DNA of 5,642 nucleotides from Methylacidiphilum sp. (GTDB lineage Bacteria > Verrucomicrobiota > Verrucomicrobiia > CAIQCK01). How positions within the stretch are numbered: position 1 is the first letter of the stretch; each line of letters starts with the position of its first letter. The DNA is taken from assembly GCA_020718125.1 (NCBI GenBank), contig DYDC01000185.1:1-5642 (forward strand), given 5' to 3'. The notes under the pieces are model-generated. The model saw only the letters and a list, made by a program, of their open reading frames with translations, was not told where the DNA came from and did not search any database. Position numbers and translations under genes: made by a program. Below are positions 1 through 5,642 of the stretch, in pieces.

Positions 1-2
1 CG

Positions 3-51
3 GTAACTACTCAGGTGCCCGCCCATGGCGGGCGGGCACCTGAGTAGTTAC
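3..51. repeat. Perfect 22-bp inverted repeat (long hairpin)
   Basis: The arms at 3-24 and 30-51 are perfectly complementary over 22 bp around a 5-nt loop (ATGGC, 25-29). The outer half of each arm is mixed sequence (GTAACTACTCAGG) and the inner half is GC-rich. No T-run follows on the plus strand (TTCCAAACA), so it is not a classic intrinsic terminator in that direction. It is more likely a dispersed palindromic element (REP- or MITE-like) or a structure ending a transcript that enters from outside the window. It lies about 130 bp upstream of the apgM start. The structure is read directly; the class is inferred. Confidence 0.85.
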
Positions 52-92
52 TTCCAAACACGGAAAACCTGAAGCTTCCGATGATTTTGTGC

Positions 93-124
93 TTGACCGC
101 CCCTCTTTACAGCCCCGCTATAAG
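93..124 (+). promoter_or_regulatory. Weak candidate promoter for apgM
   Basis: TTGACC (93-98) resembles a -35 box and TATAAG (119-124) resembles a -10 box, but the 20-bp spacer is longer than ideal. A second TTGACG at 145-150 has only a poor -10 (CAATAT, 168-173), which would give an almost leaderless transcript. The 52-182 stretch is visibly less GC-rich than the genes around it, as expected for a regulatory leader. No other gene or RNA is recognisable in it. Confidence 0.3.
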
Positions 125-182
125 TTCCCTTACGATTTTCCTCTTTGACGGCGCGGCCTGCTTTCCGCAATATCCCCGCCCC

Positions 183-1406
183 ATGAATCTCGACCAAGTT
201 TACGCGAAGCTGACTGAACCGAACGACAAGACGCTGTGCCTGCTCGTCATGGACGGCGTGGGCGACATCGCGGTGGAATCCACCGGCTGGAAGACGCCGT
301 TGGAGGCCGCGCGCACGCCGAACCTCGACGCGCTCGCCAAGAAGAGCGCGCTGGGCCGCATGATCCCCGTCGCGCCCGGCATCACGCCCGGCAGCGGCCC
401 CGGCCACCTGGGGTTGTTCGGCTACGACCCGCTGGAGTTCGAGGTCGGCCGCGGCGTCATCGAGGCGCTCGGCCTCGGCATGGAATTGAAGCCCGGCGAT
501 GTTTGCGCCCGCGCCAATTTCTGCACGCTCGACGAAAAGACCGGCCTCGTCACCGACCGCCGCGCCGGCCGCGTCGCCACGGAGATCACGGAGCAGCAGT
601 GCGAGCTGCTCGCCAGCAAGATCAAGAAGATCGGTGGCGTGCAGGTGCTCATCCAGGCCGGCAAAGGCCACCGCTTCGTCGTCGTGTTCCGCGGCAAGGG
701 CCTCGAAGGCCCGCTCACCGACAGCGACCCCGGCAAGGAAGGCGCGCCCATCGCGACCGCCAAGCCCGCCGGCAAATCCGCCGGCCAGAAGAAGACTGCG
801 AAGGTCGTCGCGGAGTTCTACAAGCAGGCGCTGCCGTTGCTGAAGGGCCGCAAGCCCGCCAACGGCTTCCTCCTGCGCGGCATCGCCCACCAGCCCGACA
901 TCCCGACCATCGAACATCGCTACGGCCTCAAAGCCGCCTGCATCGCGGTCTATCCGATGTATAAGGGCCTCGCCCAGCTTGTCGGCATGACCAAGATCGA
1001 AGGCCCGCAGGACATCGCCGCGCAGTTCGAGGCCGCCCGCAAGGCGAATGGCCAGTTTGACTACTTCTTCATCCATTTCAAATACACCGACATGTATGGC
1101 GAGGACGGCAACTTCCCCAAGAAGGTCGAAGCCGTCGAGCAACTCGACGCGGCGCTGCCCGCGCTGCTCGACATCGGCTTCGACGTGCTCGCCGTCACCG
1201 GCGACCACTCCACGCCCGCCCCGATGAAGGGCCACTCCTGGCATCCGCAGCCGGTGCTGTTGCACAGCGCGTGCAGCGGCAGCGACGGCATGGAGCGGTT
1301 CACGGAGAAATGCGCCAACAGCGGCTCGCTCGGCATCTTCGAGGCGAAGTATCTGATGCGGTTGATGCAGGCCCACGCGAAAAAGTTCGCCAAGTTCGGC
1401 GCGTGA
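183..1406 (+). CDS. apgM: 2,3-bisphosphoglycerate-independent phosphoglycerate mutase, ApgM type
   Basis: A 407-aa cytoplasmic enzyme that interconverts 3-phosphoglycerate and 2-phosphoglycerate in glycolysis and gluconeogenesis. It belongs to the metal-dependent alkaline phosphatase superfamily. The metal and nucleophile motifs are intact: MDGVGD at 23-28 (Asp24), TPGSGPGHLGLFGYDP at 68-83 with the presumed phospho-acceptor Ser71, DRRAGR at 125-130, TDMYGEDGN at 302-310, GDHSTP at 340-345 and GHSWHP at 350-355. The C-terminal KFGA is typical of bacterial members. The length is normal for ApgM and shorter than the unrelated-length GpmI form (about 510 aa). The frame is open back to an ATG at 81, but the extra 34 residues match nothing in the family, so ATG 183 is preferred. 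That start has no Shine-Dalgarno sequence; C-rich sequence precedes it. A related superfamily member once proposed as a homoserine kinase is the main alternative, but the GSGPGHL and SWHP motifs favour ApgM. Confidence 0.93.
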   Translation: MNLDQVYAKLTEPNDKTLCLLVMDGVGDIAVESTGWKTPLEAARTPNLDALAKKSALGRMIPVAPGITPGSGPGHLGLFGYDPLEFEVGRGVIEALGLGMELKPGDVCARANFCTLDEKTGLVTDRRAGRVATEITEQQCELLASKIKKIGGVQVLIQAGKGHRFVVVFRGKGLEGPLTDSDPGKEGAPIATAKPAGKSAGQKKTAKVVAEFYKQALPLLKGRKPANGFLLRGIAHQPDIPTIEHRYGLKAACIAVYPMYKGLAQLVGMTKIEGPQDIAAQFEAARKANGQFDYFFIHFKYTDMYGEDGNFPKKVEAVEQLDAALPALLDIGFDVLAVTGDHSTPAPMKGHSWHPQPVLLHSACSGSDGMERFTEKCANSGSLGIFEAKYLMRLMQAHAKKFAKFGA

Positions 1407-1418
1407 ACTTCAAACCGA

Positions 1419-2489
1419 TCAGTCGGCCGGTGTCGCGAGCGTTTCGTGGTGAATCAGGTAGGCGGTGTTGCGGGACGCCTTCCACGCGGCAATCAGGTTG
1501 CGGCGCGAGACCGTCTTGCGGACGCTCTGGCCGCGGTCGAGCCGCGCCCACGGGTCATTCACAATCACATCGCCGGTCTCTGTGAAGCCGCACACCACTA
1601 TGAGATGCCCGTCGTTCCCGTGACGGTCGGAACCGTGGAGCCAGCCGTAGGACACCGAAACGATTGGTGGCACGCCACGCAAAATCCACTCCTCCAGTTG
1701 CGCCACGTCGCTGAGTCGCGCGACACAGGCACGCAGGCCGGGGAATTTGCCGGCGAACGCGGTGTTGAACGGCCAGTTGCCGGTGCCGGGCCAGTTCTTG
1801 TCATACACCCCGCGCGCCACGTCCGGCACGGCCACGTCCAGTTCCGGGCGTTTGAGCACGCGTGACCAATGCGCCAGCACCATCGAGACAGCCGTGGGGC
1901 TGCACCAGCCCGCGCGCTCGCCGAACGGCACCTGCGAGCGTTGCGGCACATCTATCAGCCTGCCACACGGCGCGCGCTGCGGTTCGCGTGGCGCGGCCTT
2001 TGCGCGGCTGTTGAGGAATGAAAGTCCGATGAACCTGAGCGCCGGCTCGGCCGCCCCGTCGGCCCGGCATGTTGTGATCCGAAGTTGAAGACGCTCGGCG
2101 TGGCGCGTCAGCACGAGTATGTCGGTCTTCACGTCGCCGTCGGCATCGCGCTGGCCGGTGACGCTTTCGCGCGGCGCGATGGCGTCATCCTCCGACCAGA
2201 GGCCGAGGCAATAGTATTTCGTCGCGCGTTCCGGATACACGGCCCGTGCCTCGAACTTCAGCCAAGCGCGCGCCGGCGCGTGTGCATTCCACGACATCAC
2301 CAGTTCGTCCCACGCGATCGGCGCGCGGATCTCGGGGGAGGTGAACACTGTCTCGCCGGCGTTCCGGCCGGGGGACTTCGCGAAGCTGGAGAAGTTCGTT
2401 ATGGACAGGAAGCCGGTCGGCTCGCCCGCCACGGCCACGGCTGCCGCGAAGCTTGCGAGCAGGGCCGCGACGCGAAGCGCGATTGTCAT
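1419..2489 (-). CDS. Secreted C39-like cysteine peptidase
   Basis: A 356-aa protein with a Sec signal peptide (residues 1-21, probable cleavage AVA|GE). A beta-rich N-terminal module spans about 25-165 and carries SWNA (66-69) and DADGDVKTD (115-123). A papain-fold C39-like domain spans about 178-350. The catalytic set is visible: Gln186 for the oxyanion hole, Cys196 in GWCSPTAVSMVL, His295 in NDGHLIVVCGF and Asp312 in VNDPW. GNWPFNTAFA (237-246) is another family hallmark. True C39 domains cleave double-glycine leaders on ABC transporters; this one has no transporter or membrane domain, so it is more likely a free extracytoplasmic protease or peptide hydrolase of unknown substrate. It starts 12 bp after the DUF1501 stop on the same strand, and an AGG overlapping that stop may serve as a weak ribosome site. 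Six cysteines, of which Cys196 is catalytic, leave room for disulfides. The domain and active site are well supported; the substrate is unknown. Confidence 0.85.
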   Translation of the reverse strand: MTIALRVAALLASFAAAVAVAGEPTGFLSITNFSSFAKSPGRNAGETVFTSPEIRAPIAWDELVMSWNAHAPARAWLKFEARAVYPERATKYYCLGLWSEDDAIAPRESVTGQRDADGDVKTDILVLTRHAERLQLRITTCRADGAAEPALRFIGLSFLNSRAKAAPREPQRAPCGRLIDVPQRSQVPFGERAGWCSPTAVSMVLAHWSRVLKRPELDVAVPDVARGVYDKNWPGTGNWPFNTAFAGKFPGLRACVARLSDVAQLEEWILRGVPPIVSVSYGWLHGSDRHGNDGHLIVVCGFTETGDVIVNDPWARLDRGQSVRKTVSRRNLIAAWKASRNTAYLIHHETLATPAD

Positions 2490-2501
2490 CGCCCGGCCGA
2501 C

Positions 2502-3686
2502 CTACGCCAACCCTTGGATGAGTTGGCCGCCATCGAGGATGGGCATCGGACGGCCAAGCGCCGTCGGTGCGTATCGCTTCTGCGGCGCGATGCCGAGTTG
2601 GGCGTAGATGGTGCGGAACAAATCCTCCGGCGTGACGGGCTGGCGGGCGGGCGATTCGCCGCGGGCGTCGGACGCGCCGATGACCTGCCCACCCCGAATG
2701 CCGCCGCCAGAGAGGAAGACCGAGAATGCGCCGTGATGATGCTCACGCCCGGTTTCGTCGTTGATGCGCGGGCTGCGGCCAAACTCGGTGAGGAACACCA
2801 CCATCGTTGTGTCAAGCATGCCGCGGTCGGCGAGGTCGGTGATAAGGGTGGCCACGGCTTGGTCGAATGCCGGCAAGCGGTTCTTGAGCGCGTCAAAGGC
2901 GCGGAAGTGATGGTCCCAGCCGTCCTCGTCCGCCACGACGAAACGCGAGCCGGTCTCGACGAGCCGGCGGGCGAGCAGGCATTTCCGGCCCAGGCTGGAG
3001 TGCCCGTAAGCGTCGCGGACTTTTGCCGGCTCGCGGTTCAAGTCCAAAGCCACGCGTGTGTCGGCAGGCTGCGGTGAGGCGAGGCCGCGTGCGCAGAATG
3101 CGCTGGTGTTGGCTTTGCCATCGAGCGCGAGCGGCGCGTGCCGTGGTTCGAGATAGCCGGCGCCGAGGCAGCCCAACGCGGAGGCAAAGCTACTGCCGTG
3201 CACGGCGATGTAGGGCGGCACCCCGGCCCGCGAACCAAGCTCCTTTGAGACGACCGCGCCAAGGCTCGGGTGGCTGACAGCCCGTTCCGGTCGCCAGCCG
3301 CTCAGCATGTAGTTCATGCCGCGTTCGTGCGCGCCTTCGGGATGATGCATCGAGCGGACAAAGGCGATCCGGTCGGCGATGCGGGCGAGCCGCGGCAGGT
3401 GTTCGCAGAGCTGGACGCCAGGAACGTTCGTGTTGATCGCCTTGAACGGGCCGCGCACGCCGGCAGGCGCGCCGGGTTTCGGATCGAACGTGTCGAGGTG
3501 CGACACGCCGCCTTGCATCCAGAGGAGGATGACCGACTGGCATGGCGCATCGCTGGCGGTGGCGGCGCCGACCGTGCGCGCCATGCTGGAGAGGCCGAGC
3601 GCGCCGGCGGCGCTCGCCAGGACGAAGTCGCGCCGGGTGATGCCTGTCCGCCGCCTGTGCTCGTCGCAACCGCGTGTCCGAATCAT
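2502..3686 (-). CDS. Tat-exported DUF1501 protein
   Basis: A 394-aa protein with a twin-arginine signal (TRRDF at 17-21, then a hydrophobic stretch to about residue 42), so it is exported folded. DUF1501 hallmarks in order are WMQGGVSHLDTFDPKP (56-71), MHHPEGAHERGMNYMLSGW (113-131), PSLGAVVSKELG (140-151), LLARRLVETGSRFVV (237-251), GWDHHF (256-261), EFGRSPRINDETG (301-313), GAFSVFLSGGGIRGGQVIG (319-337) and TPEDLFRTIYAQLGI (352-366). The family is related to the sulfatase/alkaline phosphatase fold and is expanded in Planctomycetes and Verrucomicrobia; no precise reaction is established. The region around 190-215 appears about 60 residues shorter than I expect for the family. The start ATG is supported by GGAG (3695-3698) 8 nt upstream. 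It is probably first gene of an operon with the C39 peptidase. The usual DUF1549/DUF1553 partner is not adjacent. Confidence 0.9.
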   Translation of the reverse strand: MIRTRGCDEHRRRTGITRRDFVLASAAGALGLSSMARTVGAATASDAPCQSVILLWMQGGVSHLDTFDPKPGAPAGVRGPFKAINTNVPGVQLCEHLPRLARIADRIAFVRSMHHPEGAHERGMNYMLSGWRPERAVSHPSLGAVVSKELGSRAGVPPYIAVHGSSFASALGCLGAGYLEPRHAPLALDGKANTSAFCARGLASPQPADTRVALDLNREPAKVRDAYGHSSLGRKCLLARRLVETGSRFVVADEDGWDHHFRAFDALKNRLPAFDQAVATLITDLADRGMLDTTMVVFLTEFGRSPRINDETGREHHHGAFSVFLSGGGIRGGQVIGASDARGESPARQPVTPEDLFRTIYAQLGIAPQKRYAPTALGRPMPILDGGQLIQGLA

Positions 3687-3774
3687 CGTAGGGTCTCCAA
3701 TTGGGGTCTCTGCAGCGTCGCGCGCCGCATTGTTCGCGCCGGCGCAACTATAGACGGCGCGGAGGGCCGTTCAA
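3687..3774 (-). promoter_or_regulatory. Candidate promoter and leader of the DUF1501-C39 operon
   Basis: On the minus strand TTGAAC (3774-3769, 4/6 to the -35 consensus) and TATAGT (3752-3747, 5/6 to the -10) are 16 bp apart. They predict a start near 3740 and a leader of about 54 nt. The -35 overlaps the stop codon of the upstream kinase gene. A perfect 10-bp palindrome GCGCCGGCGC (3736-3745) covers the predicted start point. The 7-mer GGGTCTC (plus-strand reading) occurs twice, at 3691-3697 and 3704-3710, exactly 13 bp apart; the gene-proximal copy contains part of the Shine-Dalgarno GGAG. Confidence 0.5.
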
Positions 3775-5417
3775 TCATAAGTTTCCGGGCGCGCGGTTGC
3801 CGTGGATGACGGTTGCGCGCCGAGGTCAGTCAGCGTGACGTGCGCGCCGGAGCGCGAGATCGAGTCCAGCGTGAACAGGGTCTGGCCCATGCGGAGCCGG
3901 TCGCCGGTGCGGAATTGGCCGGTGGTGACGCGAATGTCGTTGAGGAATGTGCCGTTGCGCGAGTTGATGTCCCGGATGGCGATGCCGTCGGGTTCCAATG
4001 TGAGCGAACAGTGGCGGGCGGAAATGCAGGGGTCGGCCGGCCGCACGTCGGCGCGTTCGCCGCGACCAACGAGGATGGGGCGGTCGGCCAGCATCGCGCG
4101 TTCCTCACCTTCGCGGGGCAGGCGGAACCACAGAATCATCAAGGGCGTCGGGCGGCGCGCGGTCTCGATCGGCGGCGCCGCCATGGGAGCGGGCCGTGGC
4201 GTCAGGGACGCAATGAGCGGTTGCAGGGACGTCCATCGCTGGCGCTGGTCTTTGATGAGGGCGGCGTTGACAAAGGCTTCGAGGTCGGCGGGGACTTCCG
4301 GCGCGAAGCTGCGCAGGGGTCGGGGCTGGACTTCGCAATGCAGCCGGACCCATTCGTCGGAGGTGACGCCGATGAATGGCGGCCGGCCGGCGAGCAGTTC
4401 GTAGAGCGTGACACCGAGTCCGTAGAAATCCGCCGCGCCGGCGACCGGTTCGTCCCGGAGGATTTCGGGGGCGGCATATTGCGGAGTGAAGCCTCCGGTT
4501 TTCCCGTCGGCGGAATCGAGTTGCTGGGCGATGCCGAAGTCCATCAGCTTCACCCAGCCGTCGTCACGGATCATGATGTTGTCGGGCTTCACATCCCGAT
4601 GGATGATGCCCTCGCGGTGCGCGTGCTGGAGCGCGGCGCTGACGGCGGCTGCAACAGCGCGAACCTGCTCAGGATTTGGTTTGTCTTTGCCGGCGAGCCA
4701 CTCGCGCGCGGTAAAGCCGCGCACAAACTCCATGACGATGAACATCGTCCCGTAGGCGTCAACCGTGTCGTGCACGGCAACGATGTTGTCGTGGCGGAGA
4801 CGGCTGAGAATCCGCGCCTCGGCGCGGAAACGCTCCAGGAAACCGTAGCGCGACACGAGCGTGTGCGGGAGCATCTTGAGAGCAACCTCGGTTTCCTCCG
4901 GCACTCGGACGGCGCGGAAGACCCAGCTCATGCCCCCTTCGCCGGTCTGTTCGAGGACCTCGTAGTTGCCGATGCGGCGGCCGAGCAGGTCCCTGCCGGA
5001 CCAACGAAGCCGGTGGGCCACGAGCCGGGTGAGAAACAACTTCAGTTCCGGGATCTGGGCGGCCAGCGGCTCAAAGTCTTCGCGCGAGAGACGCCACGCG
5101 CGAACCTTGGTCGCGGCGGTGCAGTCGGCCACGCGGGGTTCGCGGTTCAACAGGGCCATCTCGCCGACGAAGTGGCCTTTGCCCAGCAGCGCGAGCAGGG
5201 GACCGCCGGGCTGGCGCACCTCGACGCGGCCATCGGCGATCAGGTAGAGCGCGTCGCCGCGGTCGCCTGCCTTGATGAAACGGTCGCCCGCCGCGAAGCT
5301 GCATCGTTCCAGCCGTTCGCGCAGGAGCGCGGTCTGCTCGGGGGTCAGGCCGGCGAATGGCTCGAAGTATTCGAGCTGTCGGTTTGAGTGCGTCTTTTGC
5401 CAGAACGAGGTTGGCAC
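3771..5417 (-). CDS. Cyclic-nucleotide-binding / Ser-Thr kinase / FHA fusion protein
   Basis: A soluble 548-aa signalling protein. Residues about 17-135 form a cyclic-nucleotide-binding domain with an intact phosphate-binding cassette (GEMALLNREPRVAD, 85-98; Glu86 and Arg95). Residues 152 to about 405 are a complete Hanks-type kinase: glycine loop GEGGMSWVF (159-167), Lys181 in VALKM, likely Glu200 in helix C, HRDVKPDN (273-280), DFG (293-295), activation-loop Thr307 and Thr311, and APE (316-318). After a Pro/Ala-rich linker (408-426), residues 445 to about 520 are an FHA domain with GR (451-452), SARH (466-469) and NGTFLN (488-493), so phospho-threonine binding should be intact. No membrane segment is visible, unlike PknB-type kinases. 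The frame is open to a TTG at 5594, but that start lies inside a hairpin repeat and the extra 59 residues are low-quality. GTG 5417 is preferred because it follows a candidate promoter and begins just before the first domain; it lacks a clear Shine-Dalgarno sequence. Domains are certain; the start is not. Confidence 0.9.
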   Translation of the reverse strand: MPTSFWQKTHSNRQLEYFEPFAGLTPEQTALLRERLERCSFAAGDRFIKAGDRGDALYLIADGRVEVRQPGGPLLALLGKGHFVGEMALLNREPRVADCTAATKVRAWRLSREDFEPLAAQIPELKLFLTRLVAHRLRWSGRDLLGRRIGNYEVLEQTGEGGMSWVFRAVRVPEETEVALKMLPHTLVSRYGFLERFRAEARILSRLRHDNIVAVHDTVDAYGTMFIVMEFVRGFTAREWLAGKDKPNPEQVRAVAAAVSAALQHAHREGIIHRDVKPDNIMIRDDGWVKLMDFGIAQQLDSADGKTGGFTPQYAAPEILRDEPVAGAADFYGLGVTLYELLAGRPPFIGVTSDEWVRLHCEVQPRPLRSFAPEVPADLEAFVNAALIKDQRQRWTSLQPLIASLTPRPAPMAAPPIETARRPTPLMILWFRLPREGEERAMLADRPILVGRGERADVRPADPCISARHCSLTLEPDGIAIRDINSRNGTFLNDIRVTTGQFRTGDRLRMGQTLFTLDSISRSGAHVTLTDLGAQPSSTATARPETYD

Positions 5418-5453
5418 AGTTGAGGTCGGTTTGGTTTGGGATCGCGGGCGCTT

Positions 5454-5483
5454 CTTATACCACAGCGCCAAGCTCCCTGGCAG
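5454..5483 (-). promoter_or_regulatory. Candidate extended -10 promoter for the kinase gene
   Basis: The minus strand has TATAAG (5459-5454, 5/6 to consensus) preceded directly by TGG, which matches the extended -10 pattern TGn. CTGCCA (5483-5478) lies 18 bp upstream as a 4/6 -35 box. The predicted start near 5447 would leave about 30 nt before the GTG at 5417 and would exclude all upstream in-frame start codons (5465, 5471, 5525, 5594). Confidence 0.4.
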
Positions 5484-5531
5484 AAAAAGAACGGCGCACG
5501 GAGAGAAAGGGGCGCAACTTGACACACGCGC

Positions 5532-5617
5532 CAAGTCCCGAAAGGGACGGTCGAGAATAGCCCGGCGTTTCAACGCCGGGTGGGCTGGCAACAAGAGACA
5601 AGCCCCGTCAGGGGCGG
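5532..5617. repeat. Composite palindromic repeat: two 19-nt hairpin units around a central hairpin
   Basis: Two related units, CAAGTCCCGAAAGGGACGG (5532-5550) and CAAGCCCCGTCAGGGGCGG (5599-5617), lie in the same orientation 67 bp apart with 15 of 19 positions identical. Each folds into a 5-bp stem with a 4-nt loop (5535-5548 GAAA loop; 5602-5615 GTCA loop). A T-A pair in the first stem is replaced by C-G in the second. Between them 5561-5580 is a perfect inverted repeat (9 bp per arm, or a 7-bp GC stem with a TTTCAA loop), and AGCCC (5559-5563) can alternatively pair with GGGCT (5582-5586). From memory it resembles intergenic palindromic repeats common in Verrucomicrobia and Planctomycetes, but no family could be checked. 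It ends close to the window edge and may continue. Confidence 0.75.
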
Positions 5618-5642
5618 CAGAAGAGGATTGGTTGACGGGCGA

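Noticed and set aside
48..1376. 442-aa open frame on the minus strand opposite apgM
   Set aside because: It is the antisense of a well-supported gene, is rich in Ala, Arg and Gly with no recognisable motif, and is the kind of open frame that high third-position GC creates.
1415..1426. CCGATCAGTCGG as a bidirectional terminator between the convergent genes
   Set aside because: The stem is only 4 bp and is followed by at most TTT on one strand, so it is too weak to claim.
2085..3077. 330-aa open frame on the plus strand across the C39-DUF1501 junction
   Set aside because: It spans two real genes on the opposite strand, has no domain signature and no promoter or ribosome site was seen.
3813..5387. 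524-aa open frame on the plus strand opposite the kinase gene
   Set aside because: The minus strand encodes three complete conserved domains here; the plus-strand product has no motif and is a shadow of GC-rich codons.
5519..5547. TTGACA on the plus strand as a -35 box
   Set aside because: No acceptable -10 box lies 15-19 bp downstream and no plus-strand gene follows within the window.
5418..5594. 59-residue N-terminal extension of the kinase from TTG 5594
   Set aside because: It would translate through the hairpin repeat and the candidate promoter, begins with a rare start codon lacking a ribosome site, and adds no recognisable domain.
5532..5617. CRISPR array
   Set aside because: Only two imperfect units are present, they are hairpins separated by a palindrome rather than by a unique spacer, and there are no cas genes.

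Overview
The window is GC-rich, densely coded chromosomal DNA, probably from the Planctomycetes-Verrucomicrobia group. I lean towards Verrucomicrobiota. The reasons are a Tat-exported DUF1501 protein, a Hanks-type kinase fused to signalling domains, a bacterial-type ApgM phosphoglycerate mutase, and short multi-hairpin repeats between genes. The taxonomic call is inference: there is no rRNA or other marker gene here.

Layout: (1) 1-182 is non-coding. It begins with a perfect 22-bp inverted repeat (3-51), followed by an AT-richer leader with a weak candidate promoter. (2) 183-1406, plus strand, is apgM, an intact metal-dependent, cofactor-independent phosphoglycerate mutase. (3) It converges, across only 12 bp, on 1419-2489, minus strand, a secreted C39-like cysteine peptidase. 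(4) Twelve bp upstream of that, on the same strand, is 2502-3686, a Tat-exported DUF1501 protein. These two look like one operon, with a plausible sigma-70 promoter in the 84-bp gap upstream (TTGAAC-16-TATAGT). (5) 3771 to about 5417, minus strand, is a soluble three-domain protein: a cyclic-nucleotide-binding domain, a Ser/Thr kinase and an FHA domain. An extended -10 promoter candidate lies just upstream. (6) 5418-5642 is non-coding. It carries a composite repeat of two 19-nt hairpin units flanking a GC-rich palindrome.

The genes do not form an obvious single pathway. ApgM is glycolytic housekeeping. DUF1501 and the C39 peptidase are probably co-expressed envelope or secreted proteins. The kinase could read a cyclic nucleotide and phospho-threonine marks and phosphorylate targets. 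Its position upstream on the same strand allows, but does not prove, a regulatory link to the exported pair. I see no CRISPR array, tRNA, rRNA, transposase gene or phage gene. The most noteworthy items are the kinase architecture and the structured repeat elements at the two window ends.
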